64,000 bases of DNA from Methylobacter sp. (GCF_030680395.1 NZ_JAUXVR010000029.1:1-64000), one strand, 5' to 3'; numbered from the stretch's first letter, positions 27,813-37,828 are shown. Notes: generated from the letters alone by a model not told the origin. Made by a program: numbers and translations.

Positions 27813-28340
27813 ATGTTAGCTCGATTACCTGAATATATAGACCCCTTGCACCTGGCTGATAAGCGTGGTGAATTAAAGGGGCAAATACCTGTAAGTAGCT
27901 TGGATCGTTTGGCCGACGTGCTGTTCAACGATACAGGAGCTGTAGCTGTGGATCTTTTTTTTGGTCGGGAAGGAAGATTGGCCAAAGTTGAAGGGCAAAT
28001 AGAAGCGGTTCTGGAACTTAAGTGCCAAAACTGCCTGCAAGGAGTGCAATGGCCTGTCAAAAACACCATCAAGCTAGGTATTGTTACTTCAATAGATCAA
28101 GCAGACAGATTGCCCGAGGATTATGAGCCGTTGTTAGTTGATGAAGAAAAAATCCTTTTAAAGAGCATTATTGAAGACGAATTGTTACTTATTTTGCCTG
28201 CATTCCCCAAGCACCAGCACAATTGTCTCGCCCATAAGTCGGGCAATAATAAAGTAGACTTTTTACTGAATGAACAGCAGTCGTCCACCGAAAACCCTTT
28301 TTCCATCTTAGCCAAATTAAAAAACACTGGAGATTTATAA
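27813..28340 (+). CDS. yceD: YceD/DUF177 family protein, 23S rRNA accumulation protein
   Basis: 175 residues. The family start ([20 protein letters not shown]) and the Cys pair in [12 protein letters not shown] are plain; a second Cys-rich site near the C-terminus (CLAH) is less complete. In E. coli, YceD is needed for normal 23S rRNA levels and is co-transcribed with rpmF, the same order as here. The stop overlaps the rpmF ATG by one base (TAATG). No ribosome site is seen, in line with the very short leader. Confidence 0.9.
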   Translation: MLARLPEYIDPLHLADKRGELKGQIPVSSLDRLADVLFNDTGAVAVDLFFGREGRLAKVEGQIEAVLELKCQNCLQGVQWPVKNTIKLGIVTSIDQADRLPEDYEPLLVDEEKILLKSIIEDELLLILPAFPKHQHNCLAHKSGNNKVDFLLNEQQSSTENPFSILAKLKNTGDL

Positions 28341-28522
28341 TGGCCGTACAAAAAAGTAAAGTATCGCGTTCAAGACGTGGTCAACGTCGTTCACACGATG
28401 CGTTAACAGGTAGAACTTTGTCTCAAGATCCAATGACAGGTGAAACTCATATTCGTCACCATGTTACTCCAGATGGTTTCTTTAAAGGCCGCCAAATCGT
28501 AAGCAACGGCGACGAAGATTAA
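28340..28522 (+). CDS. rpmF: 50S ribosomal protein L32
   Basis: 60 residues, full length. [20 protein letters not shown] is the invariant N-terminus, followed by [17 protein letters not shown]. This is the zinc-free version of L32: the Cys pairs of zinc-binding L32 are absent. It is coupled to yceD and followed by a terminator before plsX. Confidence 0.97.
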   Translation: MAVQKSKVSRSRRGQRRSHDALTGRTLSQDPMTGETHIRHHVTPDGFFKGRQIVSNGDED

Positions 28523-28553
28523 TAAATCTTTCCACCTTGCAGCATGATGATAT

Positions 28554-28591
28554 GCCGAAGTTGATCAAATCAGGTCAGGTTCGGCTTTTTT
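28554..28591 (+). terminator. terminator between rpmF and plsX
   Basis: GCCGAA (28554-28559) pairs with TTCGGC (28580-28585), with extra pairing TTGAT/ATCA inside the loop, and TTTTTT follows directly. It probably thins out transcription from the ribosomal-protein gene into the fatty-acid genes. Confidence 0.75.
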
Positions 28592-28618
28592 ATAATAACT
28601 CAGGAGTCATCCGTAAGC

Positions 28619-29647
28619 GTGAGCCTAACAATTTCGATTGATGCAATGGGCGGGGATTACGGTCCTGAAGTCACCATTCCGGCATCATTGGATTGTTTAA
28701 AAAACAATCCAGACTTAAAACTGATCTTAGTGGGCGATGAAGCTGTTCTCAATCCGCAGTTAGCCCATGCATTAATTGATTACCAAGACAGACTCAGTAT
28801 TCAGCACGCATCCCAGTGTGTTGAAATGGATGAGTCTCCATCCAAAGCGCTAAAAAATAAAAAAGATTCGTCAATGCGGGTTGCTATCAACCTGGTCCGC
28901 GACGGGCGCGCAGATGCTTGTGTTAGTGCCGGCAATACCGGAGCCTTAATGGCGACTGCCCGTTTTGTACTAAAAATGATTCCGGGTATTGATCGGCCCG
29001 CGATTATTTCCACATTACCTTCAATTAACGGACATACCCATGCACTTGATCTGGGGGCCAATGTGGATTGCACTGCGGAGCACCTTTTTCAATTTGCGGT
29101 AATGGGCGCCGAGTTGGTTAAGGCGGTAGAAAATATTGATAACCCCAAGGTGGGATTATTAAATATTGGCGAAGAAGACATGAAAGGTAATGAGCAGGTT
29201 AAGGCGGCCGCAAAGTTACTGGAGAATTCATCGTTAAACTACATAGGCTATGTCGAAGGCGACTCCTTAAATGCAGGTCATATCGCAGTTGATTTGATTG
29301 TTGCCGATGGTTTTGTTGGTAATGTCGCGCTCAAATCCATTGAAGGTGCAGCAAAAATGATTGGAACTGCGTTGAGAGAGGCTTTTGGCAAAAACATTGT
29401 CACCAAGTTGGCGGGGTTGCTGGTCTATCCGGTACTCAAATCATTTAAAAAACGCATCGATCCGCGCTTGTATAATGGAGCGAGTTTTTTAGGGTTGCGC
29501 GGCCTGGTTATTAAAAGCCATGGCGGTGCTGATGTGCTGGCGTTTAAAACAGCTATTCATCTTGCTGAAATTGAAGTCAAGAAAGATGTTATTAGAAAAA
29601 TAAGCGAACAAGTCGAAAAAACTTTGGCTCTGAGAGAGAATGCATGA
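28619..29647 (+). CDS. plsX: phosphate acyltransferase PlsX
   Basis: 342 residues from GTG (the preceding CAGGAG at about 28601 serves as ribosome site). PlsX makes acyl-phosphate from acyl-ACP for phospholipid synthesis at the membrane. Family blocks: [70 protein letters not shown] and [19 protein letters not shown]. The ATGA overlap with fabH (29644) couples the two genes. Confidence 0.96.
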   Translation: MSLTISIDAMGGDYGPEVTIPASLDCLKNNPDLKLILVGDEAVLNPQLAHALIDYQDRLSIQHASQCVEMDESPSKALKNKKDSSMRVAINLVRDGRADACVSAGNTGALMATARFVLKMIPGIDRPAIISTLPSINGHTHALDLGANVDCTAEHLFQFAVMGAELVKAVENIDNPKVGLLNIGEEDMKGNEQVKAAAKLLENSSLNYIGYVEGDSLNAGHIAVDLIVADGFVGNVALKSIEGAAKMIGTALREAFGKNIVTKLAGLLVYPVLKSFKKRIDPRLYNGASFLGLRGLVIKSHGGADVLAFKTAIHLAEIEVKKDVIRKISEQVEKTLALRENA

Positions 29648-30612
29648 CTCGTTATTCAAGAGTAATCGGTACCGGTGGTTATTTACCGGAAGAAGTTCGT
29701 ACCAATGAACAAATATCACAAACTGTTGATACTTCCGATAGTTGGATTTTTGAGCGTACCGGCATTAAAAGCCGTCGCATTGCGGGAGCTGATGAAACAG
29801 CCTCAAGTATGGCTGAAATTGCTGCAAGACAAGCCATAGAAGCCGCCGCTTGTGATCCCGAAGAAATTGATTTGATTGTTGTTGCGACCGGGACGCCTGA
29901 TCGTGTTTATCCTAGTACCGGCTGTTTATTGCAGCGGCGCTTGGGTATTAAAAACTGCGTCGCCTTTGATGTGCAGGCCGCCTGTTCAGGTTCGATTTTT
30001 GCGTTGAGCATTGCCGATCAATATATAAAATCGGGCGCAGCCAAGAAGGTTCTTGTTGTAGGGTCTGAAATCTGTTCGCGCGTTGTTGACTGGACTGATC
30101 GGGGCACTTGCATCTTGTTCGGTGATGGCGCAGGCGCGGTATTGCTGAGCGCATCGGATGAGGCCGGTATTTTATCGACGCATATTCATTCTGACGGTGA
30201 ATATGAAGATCTGCTGTATTGCCCGAATCCTCAGGCGGCTACCGAGGCGAATAAACATGAAGCCGGTTACATCAACATGCGTGGTAACGAAGTGTTCAAG
30301 GTGGCTGTCAACACGCTGGGCCGCATAGTCGATGAAACCTTGGCTGCAAATAACATGCAGCAATCCGATGTTGACTGGTTGGTTCCTCATCAGGCGAATA
30401 CGCGGATTATTGCGGCGACAGCAAAAAAATTAAAAATGTCCATGGATCATGTTATTTTAACCCTTGAAAATCAGGGTAATACTTCATCTGCGTCCGTGTT
30501 GCTCGCCCTCAATGAAGGTATTCGGGACGGTCGTATTCAGCGCGGACAAGTCGTTTTGCTTGAAGCATTTGGAGCGGGATTCACTTGGGGTTCTGCATTA
30601 ATTAAATACTAA
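29644..30612 (+). CDS. fabH: beta-ketoacyl-ACP synthase III
   Basis: 322 residues. Starts fatty-acid synthesis by condensing acetyl-CoA with malonyl-ACP. The active-site Cys is in [14 protein letters not shown], the His in [10 protein letters not shown] and the Asn in [28 protein letters not shown] is the typical start. It overlaps plsX by four bases and is followed closely by fabD. Confidence 0.97.
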   Translation: MTRYSRVIGTGGYLPEEVRTNEQISQTVDTSDSWIFERTGIKSRRIAGADETASSMAEIAARQAIEAAACDPEEIDLIVVATGTPDRVYPSTGCLLQRRLGIKNCVAFDVQAACSGSIFALSIADQYIKSGAAKKVLVVGSEICSRVVDWTDRGTCILFGDGAGAVLLSASDEAGILSTHIHSDGEYEDLLYCPNPQAATEANKHEAGYINMRGNEVFKVAVNTLGRIVDETLAANNMQQSDVDWLVPHQANTRIIAATAKKLKMSMDHVILTLENQGNTSSASVLLALNEGIRDGRIQRGQVVLLEAFGAGFTWGSALIKY

Positions 30613-30618
30613 AAGCGT

Positions 30619-31575
30619 ATGGAAATGAATAACCAAATTTATAACTTAGCTTTTGTTTTTCCAGGTCAGGGTTCGCAATCTGTCGGTATGTTGACTGATT
30701 TGGCTGCCAGCTATCCTGAAGTTAAACATACTTTTGAAAGGGCATCCGATGCGCTGGGCAAAGATTTATGGTCTATTGTCGCAGAAGGTCCGGAAGACGA
30801 GCTTAATCAAACGCATAATACACAACCTGCAATGCTGTCCGCCGGTGTGGCCGTTTGGGAGGTCTGGTGTAAACACAGTAATGTTCGTCCCGCATGGATG
30901 GCAGGACACAGCTTGGGCGAATATACTGCCTTGGTGTGTTCGGGCGCCATGTCGTTTGAAGATGGCATAAGGCTGGTTGCAGCAAGAGGGCGACTGATGC
31001 AGGAAGCTGTGCCTGCCGGTGTCGGCGCAATGGCGGCAATTTTGGGTCTTGAAGACCATCAGGTTGTTAAGGTTTGCGCCGATGCGGCTGAGGACGAAAT
31101 AGTTTCGGCAGTTAACTTCAATTCGCCGGGGCAGGTAGTCATTGCAGGTAATGTTGCTGCCGTTGAAAGAGCAATGCTTGCGGCAAAAGCAATAGGCGCG
31201 AAACGAGCTGTATTGTTGCCGGTTAGTGTTCCTTCGCATTGCGCATTAATGGAGTCAGCGGCCAAAAAGCTGGATGAACAATTACAACATACTATGATTG
31301 ACACTCCAAAAATGACGTTGATTCATAATGTGGATGTTGCATCGCACAGCGCCCCTGAAGTCATCCGTAACGCATTAAAAGAACAACTCTATAAGCCGGT
31401 GCGTTGGGCCGATAGTATCAAGTTTATGCATGATCAGGGCGTTACCTGTTTTGTTGAATGCGGTCCGGGCAAGGTGTTAATCGGGCTGAACAAACGCATC
31501 GCCAAGGATGCCGAACAACTATCTATTTATGATCCGGAAACATTAAATAAAGTATTGGAGCAACTCAATGGATAA
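30619..31575 (+). CDS. fabD: malonyl-CoA:ACP transacylase
   Basis: 318 residues. Transfers malonyl from CoA to ACP. The nucleophile Ser is in AGHSLGEYTAL, preceded by VFPGQGSQSVGML. The catalytic His lies in VSVPSHCALM. The two starts MEMNNQ (30619) and MNNQ (30625) cannot be separated; the first is used. The end overlaps fabG by 8 bp. Confidence 0.97.
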   Translation: MEMNNQIYNLAFVFPGQGSQSVGMLTDLAASYPEVKHTFERASDALGKDLWSIVAEGPEDELNQTHNTQPAMLSAGVAVWEVWCKHSNVRPAWMAGHSLGEYTALVCSGAMSFEDGIRLVAARGRLMQEAVPAGVGAMAAILGLEDHQVVKVCADAAEDEIVSAVNFNSPGQVVIAGNVAAVERAMLAAKAIGAKRAVLLPVSVPSHCALMESAAKKLDEQLQHTMIDTPKMTLIHNVDVASHSAPEVIRNALKEQLYKPVRWADSIKFMHDQGVTCFVECGPGKVLIGLNKRIAKDAEQLSIYDPETLNKVLEQLNG

Positions 31576-32296
31576 ACAAGTAGCTTTAGTAACGGGCGCC
31601 AGTCGTGGCATCGGTCGGGCAATCGCAGAAAGATTGGCGCAGGATGGTTTTTTTGTTATCGGTACCGCCACCACAGAGAATGGCGCTGATTCAATTTCAG
31701 CCTATCTGGGCGAGCATGGCAAAGGCCTAAAGCTTGATGTCGCTAATCCGGATTCTATTGCAGACGTCATGAAAATTGTTAATGACGAGTTCGGAGCGCC
31801 GACCGTGCTGGTCAATAATGCAGGTATCACTCGGGATAATTTGTTGATGCGCATGAAAGACGAGGAGTGGGATGATATTATCAATACCAACCTGACTTCG
31901 GTTTTTCGTATGAGCAAAGCAGTACTGCGCGGCATGATGAAAGCCAAAACAGGTCGTATTATCAATATTTCATCTGTAGTAGGTTCAACCGGCAATGCAG
32001 GGCAGGCAAATTACGCCGCAGCAAAAGCCGGAATGGTTGGCTTTGCCAAGTCTATGGCCAAAGAAGTGGGTTCGCGTAATATCACCATCAATACAGTGTC
32101 GCCTGGGTTTATCGATACTGATATGACCAAGGAACTGAGTGATGATATTAAGAATACCTTGCTGTCGTCTATTCCCCTGTCTCGTTTGGGTAAGGCGGAA
32201 GAAATAGCGCATACGGTTTCATTTCTGGCTTCTGATGGCGCAGCCTATATCACTGGTGAAAACATTCATGTAAATGGTGGCATGTTCATGCCGTAA
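31568..32296 (+). CDS. fabG: 3-oxoacyl-ACP reductase
   Basis: 242 residues, short-chain dehydrogenase fold. NADPH site TGASRGIGRAIAERL, NNAG motif (VLVNNAGITRDNLLMR), catalytic Ser/Tyr/Lys in INISSVVGSTG and YAAAKAGMVGF. Reduces the keto group in each elongation round. Ends the plsX-fabHDG block; acpP has its own promoter in the gap. Confidence 0.97.
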   Translation: MDKQVALVTGASRGIGRAIAERLAQDGFFVIGTATTENGADSISAYLGEHGKGLKLDVANPDSIADVMKIVNDEFGAPTVLVNNAGITRDNLLMRMKDEEWDDIINTNLTSVFRMSKAVLRGMMKAKTGRIINISSVVGSTGNAGQANYAAAKAGMVGFAKSMAKEVGSRNITINTVSPGFIDTDMTKELSDDIKNTLLSSIPLSRLGKAEEIAHTVSFLASDGAAYITGENIHVNGGMFMP

Positions 32297-32340
32297 GAGG
32301 TGTTGCCTATAGGCCGTATCAGTATGTTCATGCCTTAATA

Positions 32341-32370
32341 TTGTGACATTGGCGCAATATAAAGTATAAT
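32341..32370 (+). promoter_or_regulatory. probable acpP promoter
   Basis: TTGTGA (32341-32346), 18 bases, TATAAT (32365-32370), perfect in the -10 box. It would let acpP be made in large amounts independently of fabG. Confidence 0.65.
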
Positions 32371-32378
32371 TCCCCCGC

Positions 32379-32400
32379 CGTCTGGAATTTCCGGAGACGG
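32379..32400 (+). other. 5' leader hairpin upstream of acpP
   Basis: CCGTCT (32379-32384) pairs with AGACGG (32395-32400), with GGAA/TTCC inside. It falls at the predicted start of the acpP transcript, where it may protect the mRNA 5' end. No T-run follows, so it is not a terminator. Confidence 0.5.
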
Positions 32401-32483
32401 GATTTCAAATAAAACTAATAACAATACTATTGTAGGTCTCAGATTAGACGCTGGGAAACTTACATTGTTTGAGGACAATAATT

Positions 32484-32714
32484 ATGAGTAACATTGAAGA
32501 ACGAGTAAAAAAGATTGTTGCAGAACAATTGGGTGTTAAAGAAGATATCGCTACTGATGCTTCATTCGTAGATGATCTTGGTGCTGATTCTCTTGATACA
32601 GTCGAACTCGTCATGGCTCTTGAAGAAGAATTCGAATGCGAAATTCCAGACGATGAAGCTGAAAAAATAACAACTGTTCAGCAAGCTATCGATTACGTAG
32701 TAAAAAACGCTTAA
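32484..32714 (+). CDS. acpP: acyl carrier protein
   Basis: 76 residues from the ATG at 32484 with GAGGA upstream; the track start at 32469 is too early. [18 protein letters not shown] is the usual N-terminus, and the phosphopantetheine Ser is in [19 protein letters not shown]. Very acidic, as in all AcpP. Central carrier for the FabHDGF enzymes around it. Confidence 0.97.
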   Translation: MSNIEERVKKIVAEQLGVKEDIATDASFVDDLGADSLDTVELVMALEEEFECEIPDDEAEKITTVQQAIDYVVKNA

Positions 32715-32750
32715 AACTGATCTTTAGTTGATGAGCTTATAGGTTGGGTT

Positions 32751-32845
32751 ACGACTGCATGGACGCAGGAGGTAGAGCAATGCAGGAGCAATTGCCGACG
32801 ACTACATGGATGCAGAAGGTAAAGCAACGCACGGAGCGATTGCCA
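32751..32845 (+). repeat. two tandem units of the 48-bp repeat between acpP and fabF
   Basis: Unit 1 (32751-32797) starts ACGACTGCATGGACGCAGG; unit 2 (32798-32845) starts ACGACTACATGGATGCAG and ends CGATTGCCA. They sit inside a palindrome, GGTTGGGTTACG on the left and CGTAACCCACA on the right, as if the array had inserted into an existing hairpin. Confidence 0.85.
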
Positions 32846-32951
32846 AACGTAGCGTAACCCACACTTAGTGCTTCGATGTCATGTTACGATGCACTTCGGC
32901 CTATATAACCAACTCTTTATCCCTCCTTTATTTTTCTTACGGTAAATCACA

Positions 32952-34196
32952 TTGAGCAAACGTCGAGTTGTAATAACTGGATTAGGCGCAATCACGCCTT
33001 TAGCTAACACGGTCTCAGAAACATGGGACGGTATTATTAATGGTAAAAGCGGTATAAGCCCAATTGATTCCTTCGACATTTCTTCTTTTGCCACCACCTT
33101 TGGCGGCGTTATAAGAAATTTTGATATTAGCCAATATATTCCCGAAAAAGATGCCAAACGTATGGATGGTTTCATCCATTACGGTATTGCAGCGGGCTGT
33201 CAGGCGATTGAAGATTCAGGTATTGAAGTAACCGAAGCTAATGCCGAACGTATCGGCGTTGCTATCGGATCGGGTATCGGTGGTATTACCGGTATTGAAG
33301 AATGTTATGCCGTTTACGACAAGAGTGGCCCACGACGTATCTCGCCGTTTTTTGTTCCCGGCAATATCATTAATATGATTTCAGGCAACCTTTCAATCAA
33401 ATACGGATTAAAAGGTCCAAATTACGCCATTGTTACCGCTTGTTCCACAGGCACGCATAACATTGGCGATGCTGCACGTTTAATTAAATACGGCGATGCC
33501 GATGTCATGATTGCGGGCGGTGCTGAACGCTGCACGACATCACCGACAGCAATGGGCGGTTTTGCTTCGGCAAAAGCCTTGTCCCGTCGCAATGATGATC
33601 CGCAGGCCGCCAGTCGCCCCTGGGATAAGGACCGTGACGGCTTTGTGTTAAGCGATGGCGCCGGTGTTGTGGTTCTTGAAGAACTGGAACATGCCAAAGC
33701 GCGCGGCGCAAAAATTTATGCTGAATTGGTAGGCTTTGGCATGAGCGGTGACGCTTATCACATGACTACGCCTTCCGTCGGTGGCGAAGGCGCTGCGCGG
33801 TGCATGAAAAATGCGCTGCGTGATGCCGGATTAAATGCCGATGCTGTCGATTACATCAATGCGCATGGCACATCAACACCGGCCGGCGATGTGGGCGAAA
33901 CTCAGGCGATGAAAGCCGCATTGGGCGACCATGCCTATAAAGTTGCCGTCAGCTCAACAAAGTCTATGATTGGTCATTTATTAGGTGCTGCGGGCGGTAT
34001 TGAAGCAGTGCTGACCGCATTAAGCATCAAAAATCAAATTGCTCCGCCAACCATCAATCTGGAAAACCAAGATCCGGAATGTGATCTGGATTTTGTGCCG
34101 AATATCGCAAGAAACATGAAGATTGATGTAGCCATGTCCAATTCATTCGGTTTTGGCGGCACTAATGGCTCGTTAGTTTTTAAACGGTATGAGTAA
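32952..34196 (+). CDS. fabF: beta-ketoacyl-ACP synthase II
   Basis: 414 residues from a TTG start ([17 protein letters not shown] is the family N-terminus). Elongates acyl-ACP. Active-site Cys in [14 protein letters not shown], His in [11 protein letters not shown] and [11 protein letters not shown]. The rare start codon and the repeat array upstream set it somewhat apart from acpP. pabC follows 41 bp later. Confidence 0.97.
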   Translation: MSKRRVVITGLGAITPLANTVSETWDGIINGKSGISPIDSFDISSFATTFGGVIRNFDISQYIPEKDAKRMDGFIHYGIAAGCQAIEDSGIEVTEANAERIGVAIGSGIGGITGIEECYAVYDKSGPRRISPFFVPGNIINMISGNLSIKYGLKGPNYAIVTACSTGTHNIGDAARLIKYGDADVMIAGGAERCTTSPTAMGGFASAKALSRRNDDPQAASRPWDKDRDGFVLSDGAGVVVLEELEHAKARGAKIYAELVGFGMSGDAYHMTTPSVGGEGAARCMKNALRDAGLNADAVDYINAHGTSTPAGDVGETQAMKAALGDHAYKVAVSSTKSMIGHLLGAAGGIEAVLTALSIKNQIAPPTINLENQDPECDLDFVPNIARNMKIDVAMSNSFGFGGTNGSLVFKRYE

Positions 34197-34237
34197 TTAG
34201 TTTTCAGGTAAAAAACTGAAAACCGTGAATCAAAAAA

Positions 34238-35146
34238 ATGATTCTCATCAATGGTGAAAGCAAGGAGCATATCGAAATATCAGATCGCGGTTTTCAATAC
34301 GGCGATGGATTATTCGAAACCATTGAAATTAGAGACGGACAAGCTGTTTTTCTCGAACGTCATTTGCAACGGCTAAAATCAGGCTGCCAACGGCTTTATA
34401 TCCCTTTTCCAGATTCAGAATTACTAAGCTCTGAAGCTGGAGAGCTTTGTCGTCGATGGGTCAGCGATACCCACTCCGTTCGAGCGGTGCTCAAAGTTAT
34501 AGTCACGCGCGGCTCGGGGGGGCGAGGTTATCGTCAACCCGATGTCATTCAACCTACTCGCGTATTAAGTCTTCATCCTTATCCTGACTATCCGGAAATA
34601 TACCGGGAGCAGGGCATCGTCGCCCGTTTTTGCGTTACCCGTTTAGGTTTGAATCCCGCCTTGGCAGGCATTAAGCACCTGAACCGGCTTGAGCAGGTAA
34701 TGGCGAGAGCTGAATGGAATGACCCGGCCATTCAGGAAGGGCTTATGCTTGATGTCAACGATCATGTTATTGAAGGAACAATGACTAATTTGTTCTACAT
34801 TAAAAATAACAGTCTTTATACGTCAGTGCTGACTCAATCAGGCGTTGCCGGTATTATGCGCGGCATTATAATGACGATTTCAGCTGACCATGGCCTTTCG
34901 GTAATTGAACATGCATTTACGAAAGATGAGCTGCTATCGGCTGATGACGCATTCGTCTGTAATTCAATTATTGGCATCTGGCCCATCAAACAAATCGAAA
35001 CCACGTACTTTTCAGTTAGTCCAATAACCAAGAATATTAAAATCCAGCTGGACAGGTTTATCAATGACGAATGCATTGCTGCAGGAGGTAGAGCAATTGC
35101 CGAGAGCACCAACAGTAGGCGTTTTAGACGAGGCACTCAACAATGA
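34238..35146 (+). CDS. pabC: aminodeoxychorismate lyase with a repeat-derived tail
   Basis: 302 residues; the family norm is about 270. Fold type IV PLP enzyme: it converts 4-amino-4-deoxychorismate to p-aminobenzoate and pyruvate. Seen are ISDRGFQYGDGLFETI, the PLP lysine in AGIKHLNRLEQ, EGTMTNLFYI and DDAFVCNSIIGIWPI. Catalytic parts end near residue 275. The last 27 or so residues (ECIAAGGRAIAESTNSRRFR...) are encoded by the 48-bp repeat and its second module. The TGA overlaps the mltG ATG (ATGA), so coupling is kept despite the insertion. Confidence 0.93.
   Translation: MILINGESKEHIEISDRGFQYGDGLFETIEIRDGQAVFLERHLQRLKSGCQRLYIPFPDSELLSSEAGELCRRWVSDTHSVRAVLKVIVTRGSGGRGYRQPDVIQPTRVLSLHPYPDYPEIYREQGIVARFCVTRLGLNPALAGIKHLNRLEQVMARAEWNDPAIQEGLMLDVNDHVIEGTMTNLFYIKNNSLYTSVLTQSGVAGIMRGIIMTISADHGLSVIEHAFTKDELLSADDAFVCNSIIGIWPIKQIETTYFSVSPITKNIKIQLDRFINDECIAAGGRAIAESTNSRRFRRGTQQ
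35067..35127 (+). repeat. shortened 48-bp repeat plus second module, inside the pabC 3' end
   Basis: ACGAATGCATTGCTGCAGG with GAGGTAGAGCAATTGCCGAG corresponds to a unit with a middle deletion. It is followed by AGTAGGCGTTTTAG, a module shared with 51390-51403. Confidence 0.75.
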
Positions 35147-36141
35147 ACAATAAAGTCATCGGTTTTACCTTGTTGATGCTAAGTTTTGCAAGCGGCTGGG
35201 TGTGGATGGACTATCAGAGTGCGTTGCATCATCCTGCGCTGGTCGATAAAGCTGTTACTATAGAAATTGAAAAAGGCGACTCGCTTGACCGCATTAGCGA
35301 TAAGCTTGTAGCCCAACAACTGGCTGTTAAACCTTTCTGGTTTAAAGTCATCGCCTTTCAGGAAAATGCACTCAAAAAGCTTAAAACAGGGGAATATGAG
35401 TTAACTTCAGGCTTAACGGCACCTCAAATATTAGCTTTATTCGTGCAGGGAAAAACCAAGCAGCACGCTATCACTTTTCCTGAAGGTTGGAGCTTTAAAG
35501 AAATGCTGCATGAAATTGAGAAAAACTCCAATCTTGAGCATACGTTAAACAGTGTCGATTTTGGAAGTGTAATGGCCAAATTCAAGTCTGATATGCAGTC
35601 GCCTGAAGGTTTGTTTTTTCCCGATACCTATTTTTTTGAAAAGCATACAACCGATGTGTCTTTATTAAAAAGAGCCTATGACAAAATGCAGCTGGCATTG
35701 CAACAGGAATGGCTTAATAAAGAGGAAGGCCTGCCTTTTAAAACACCTTATGAAGCCCTGATTCTTGCTTCGATTGTAGAAAAAGAAACCGGATCAGCTG
35801 CTGAAAGACCTTTAATAGCCGGTGTGTTTATCCGCAGGCTGGAACAGAATATGTTGTTGCAAACTGATCCTACCGTCATTTACGGGATGGGTGAAAGTTA
35901 TCAGGGGGATATTAAATCTAAAGATTTAACCACAGCCACGCCGTACAATACTTATGTTATTAGCGGCTTGCCGCCAACGCCGATCGCCATGCCGGGACGC
36001 GATGCACTTTATGCCGTCCTGCATCCTGATAAGGGGGACAGTCTTTATTTTGTAGCCCGTGGTGATGGAACACATGTATTTTCGGCAACCTTAAAAGACC
36101 ACATAATAGCCGTTGACCAATTTCAAAGGAACAAGAAATGA
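35143..36141 (+). CDS. mltG: endolytic murein transglycosylase
   Basis: 332 residues. One N-terminal membrane helix, then a LysM-like subdomain (TIEIEKGDSLDRISDKL) and the YceG catalytic domain with the active Glu in LASIVEKETGSAAERP, plus LQTDPTVIYGMG and YNTYVISGLPPTPIAMPG. MltG cuts nascent peptidoglycan strands at the inner membrane. It is between pabC and tmk with overlaps on both sides, the order found in E. coli. Confidence 0.95.
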   Translation: MNNKVIGFTLLMLSFASGWVWMDYQSALHHPALVDKAVTIEIEKGDSLDRISDKLVAQQLAVKPFWFKVIAFQENALKKLKTGEYELTSGLTAPQILALFVQGKTKQHAITFPEGWSFKEMLHEIEKNSNLEHTLNSVDFGSVMAKFKSDMQSPEGLFFPDTYFFEKHTTDVSLLKRAYDKMQLALQQEWLNKEEGLPFKTPYEALILASIVEKETGSAAERPLIAGVFIRRLEQNMLLQTDPTVIYGMGESYQGDIKSKDLTTATPYNTYVISGLPPTPIAMPGRDALYAVLHPDKGDSLYFVARGDGTHVFSATLKDHIIAVDQFQRNKK

Positions 36142-36809
36142 TCCGAGGTAAGTTTATTACACTGGAAGGTTGTGAAGGAGTGGGCAAGACTACCAATATG
36201 GTATTTATCAAAGACTACTTAGAGCAGCATAACATTTCTGTTGTTGTCACGCGCGAACCCGGCGGCACCAGGCTTGCCGAAAAAATACGCCAATTATTGC
36301 TGGACAACAAAAGCGAGGCCATTTCAGAACAGGCAGAATTATTGATGATGTTTGCGGCAAGAGCCCAGCATATCAAACACGTTATTGAACCGGCGTTGGC
36401 ACAAGGAAAATGGGTGCTTTGCGATCGATTTACCGATGCGACATATGCCTACCAGGGCGGCGGCCGAAACATGAAAATCAGTACCATAAAATGGCTGGAA
36501 AATCTGGTGCAAGGTACATTGAGACCTGATTTGACCCTGTTATTGGATGCGCCGATTGAAATAGGCATAGCGCGGGTCAGAGAACGCGGAGCTCTGGATC
36601 GTTTTGAATTAGAAAAAATCAGTTTTTTCGAAAATGTCAGGCGGGCTTATTTATTACAGGCCGAATTATATCCCGAACGCATCAAGCTGATCAAAGCCAA
36701 CCAACCGTTAGTCGACGTGCAAAGAGCCATTACCGATGTCATTCGTGTTTTACTCGGTTTGTGCACCCTGAACTGCCCTACGTCTTCCAAGCATGGCATC
36801 ATGAAATGA
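36138..36809 (+). CDS. tmk: thymidylate kinase
   Basis: 223 residues. Phosphorylates dTMP to dTDP. P-loop LEGCEGVGKTTNM, DR(Y/F) motif in LCDRFTDATYAYQGGGR, and the lid region RVRERGALDRFE. The Arg-rich lid without a P-loop Arg fits the E. coli-like type. It ends with a short extra tail (LNCPTSSKHGIMK) overlapping holB. Confidence 0.96.
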   Translation: MIRGKFITLEGCEGVGKTTNMVFIKDYLEQHNISVVVTREPGGTRLAEKIRQLLLDNKSEAISEQAELLMMFAARAQHIKHVIEPALAQGKWVLCDRFTDATYAYQGGGRNMKISTIKWLENLVQGTLRPDLTLLLDAPIEIGIARVRERGALDRFELEKISFFENVRRAYLLQAELYPERIKLIKANQPLVDVQRAITDVIRVLLGLCTLNCPTSSKHGIMK

Positions 36810-37828
36810 CTGTTCCTAACCGGTTATTACCCTGGCAACAGCATCAGTGGGAGCATTTATGCAGTTATATTGCGCAGGAACGCATTCCCCAAGCATTACT
36901 CATTACCGGCAATAAGGGACTGGGAAAACGTCAGCTAGCCAATCAGTTTGCCGTTGCCCTGCTTTGCGCAACACCGCAAGCCAATGGTATGGCTTGCGGT
37001 GTTTGCAGCAGTTGTTTATTGGTTAATGCCGAAACTCATCCCGACTTTATTCATGTACAGCCCGAGGAACCTGGCAAAGGCATTACTATCGGACAGACAC
37101 GCAGCCTGATTACCCGGTTAACTTTAAAGCCGCAGTTTGATACTTATCGCGTTGTTGTCATTAATCCGGCCGACAAGATGAACAATGCGGCGGCGAATGC
37201 ATTCTTAAAATGCCTTGAAGAGCCGACCGAGCGCACCGTGATCATCTTAATTACCGAAAAACCCACCAAATTGCCCGCGACTATTATCAGCCGTTGCCAG
37301 AAGCTGGCGATAACGACGCCGGATACGGGAGCTACCCTTGCGTGGCTGGAGAAGATATTTCTGGAGAAAACATTGCAAGGTGACACCAATCCGAATATGA
37401 CTCTGCCTGGTAGTTTAGCTTTAGCCCAAGGCGCGCCTTTACTGGCACTGGATTATGCCAATGATGAGACATTAACGTTACGTAATGAATGTTTCAATGC
37501 CTGGATGGCAATAGCAAAACAGCTTAAATCTCCGGTCATTATTGCCGAAGACTGGCACAAACTACCCGCATCGCCGTTAATATTATGGATTACGTCCTGG
37601 ATTATCGACTTGATTAAGTGTTTTTATCATACCAATGCCGAAAATTTGTATAATCCGGACTTAAGTGAGCCGTTGCAAGAACTGTCCCAACGACTAGAAT
37701 TAAAAGGACTTTATAAGTTATACGATTTATTATTGGCAGGCCGCCAACGACTGGATACCCAGATCAACAAGCAGTTATTGTTTGAAGAAATTTTAATACA
37801 ATGGCACGAACTAAACCGGAGTAAATGA
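36806..37828 (+). CDS. holB: DNA polymerase III delta' subunit
   Basis: 340 residues from the ATG at 36806, which overlaps the tmk stop (ATGA); the track start at 36761 lies inside tmk. Clamp-loader subunit of the AAA+ fold. P-loop-like ITGNKGLGKRQLANQ, zinc-site cysteines in CATPQANGMACGVCSSC, sensor region NAAANAFLKCLEEPTERTVII, and SRCQ. As in other delta' proteins, the P-loop is altered and nucleotide binding is doubtful. Confidence 0.95.
   Translation: MTVPNRLLPWQQHQWEHLCSYIAQERIPQALLITGNKGLGKRQLANQFAVALLCATPQANGMACGVCSSCLLVNAETHPDFIHVQPEEPGKGITIGQTRSLITRLTLKPQFDTYRVVVINPADKMNNAAANAFLKCLEEPTERTVIILITEKPTKLPATIISRCQKLAITTPDTGATLAWLEKIFLEKTLQGDTNPNMTLPGSLALAQGAPLLALDYANDETLTLRNECFNAWMAIAKQLKSPVIIAEDWHKLPASPLILWITSWIIDLIKCFYHTNAENLYNPDLSEPLQELSQRLELKGLYKLYDLLLAGRQRLDTQINKQLLFEEILIQWHELNRSK

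Noticed and set aside
32341-32400. Riboswitch or attenuator ahead of acpP
   Set aside because: Only one short hairpin, no T-run, no known aptamer pattern. Described as a leader hairpin instead.
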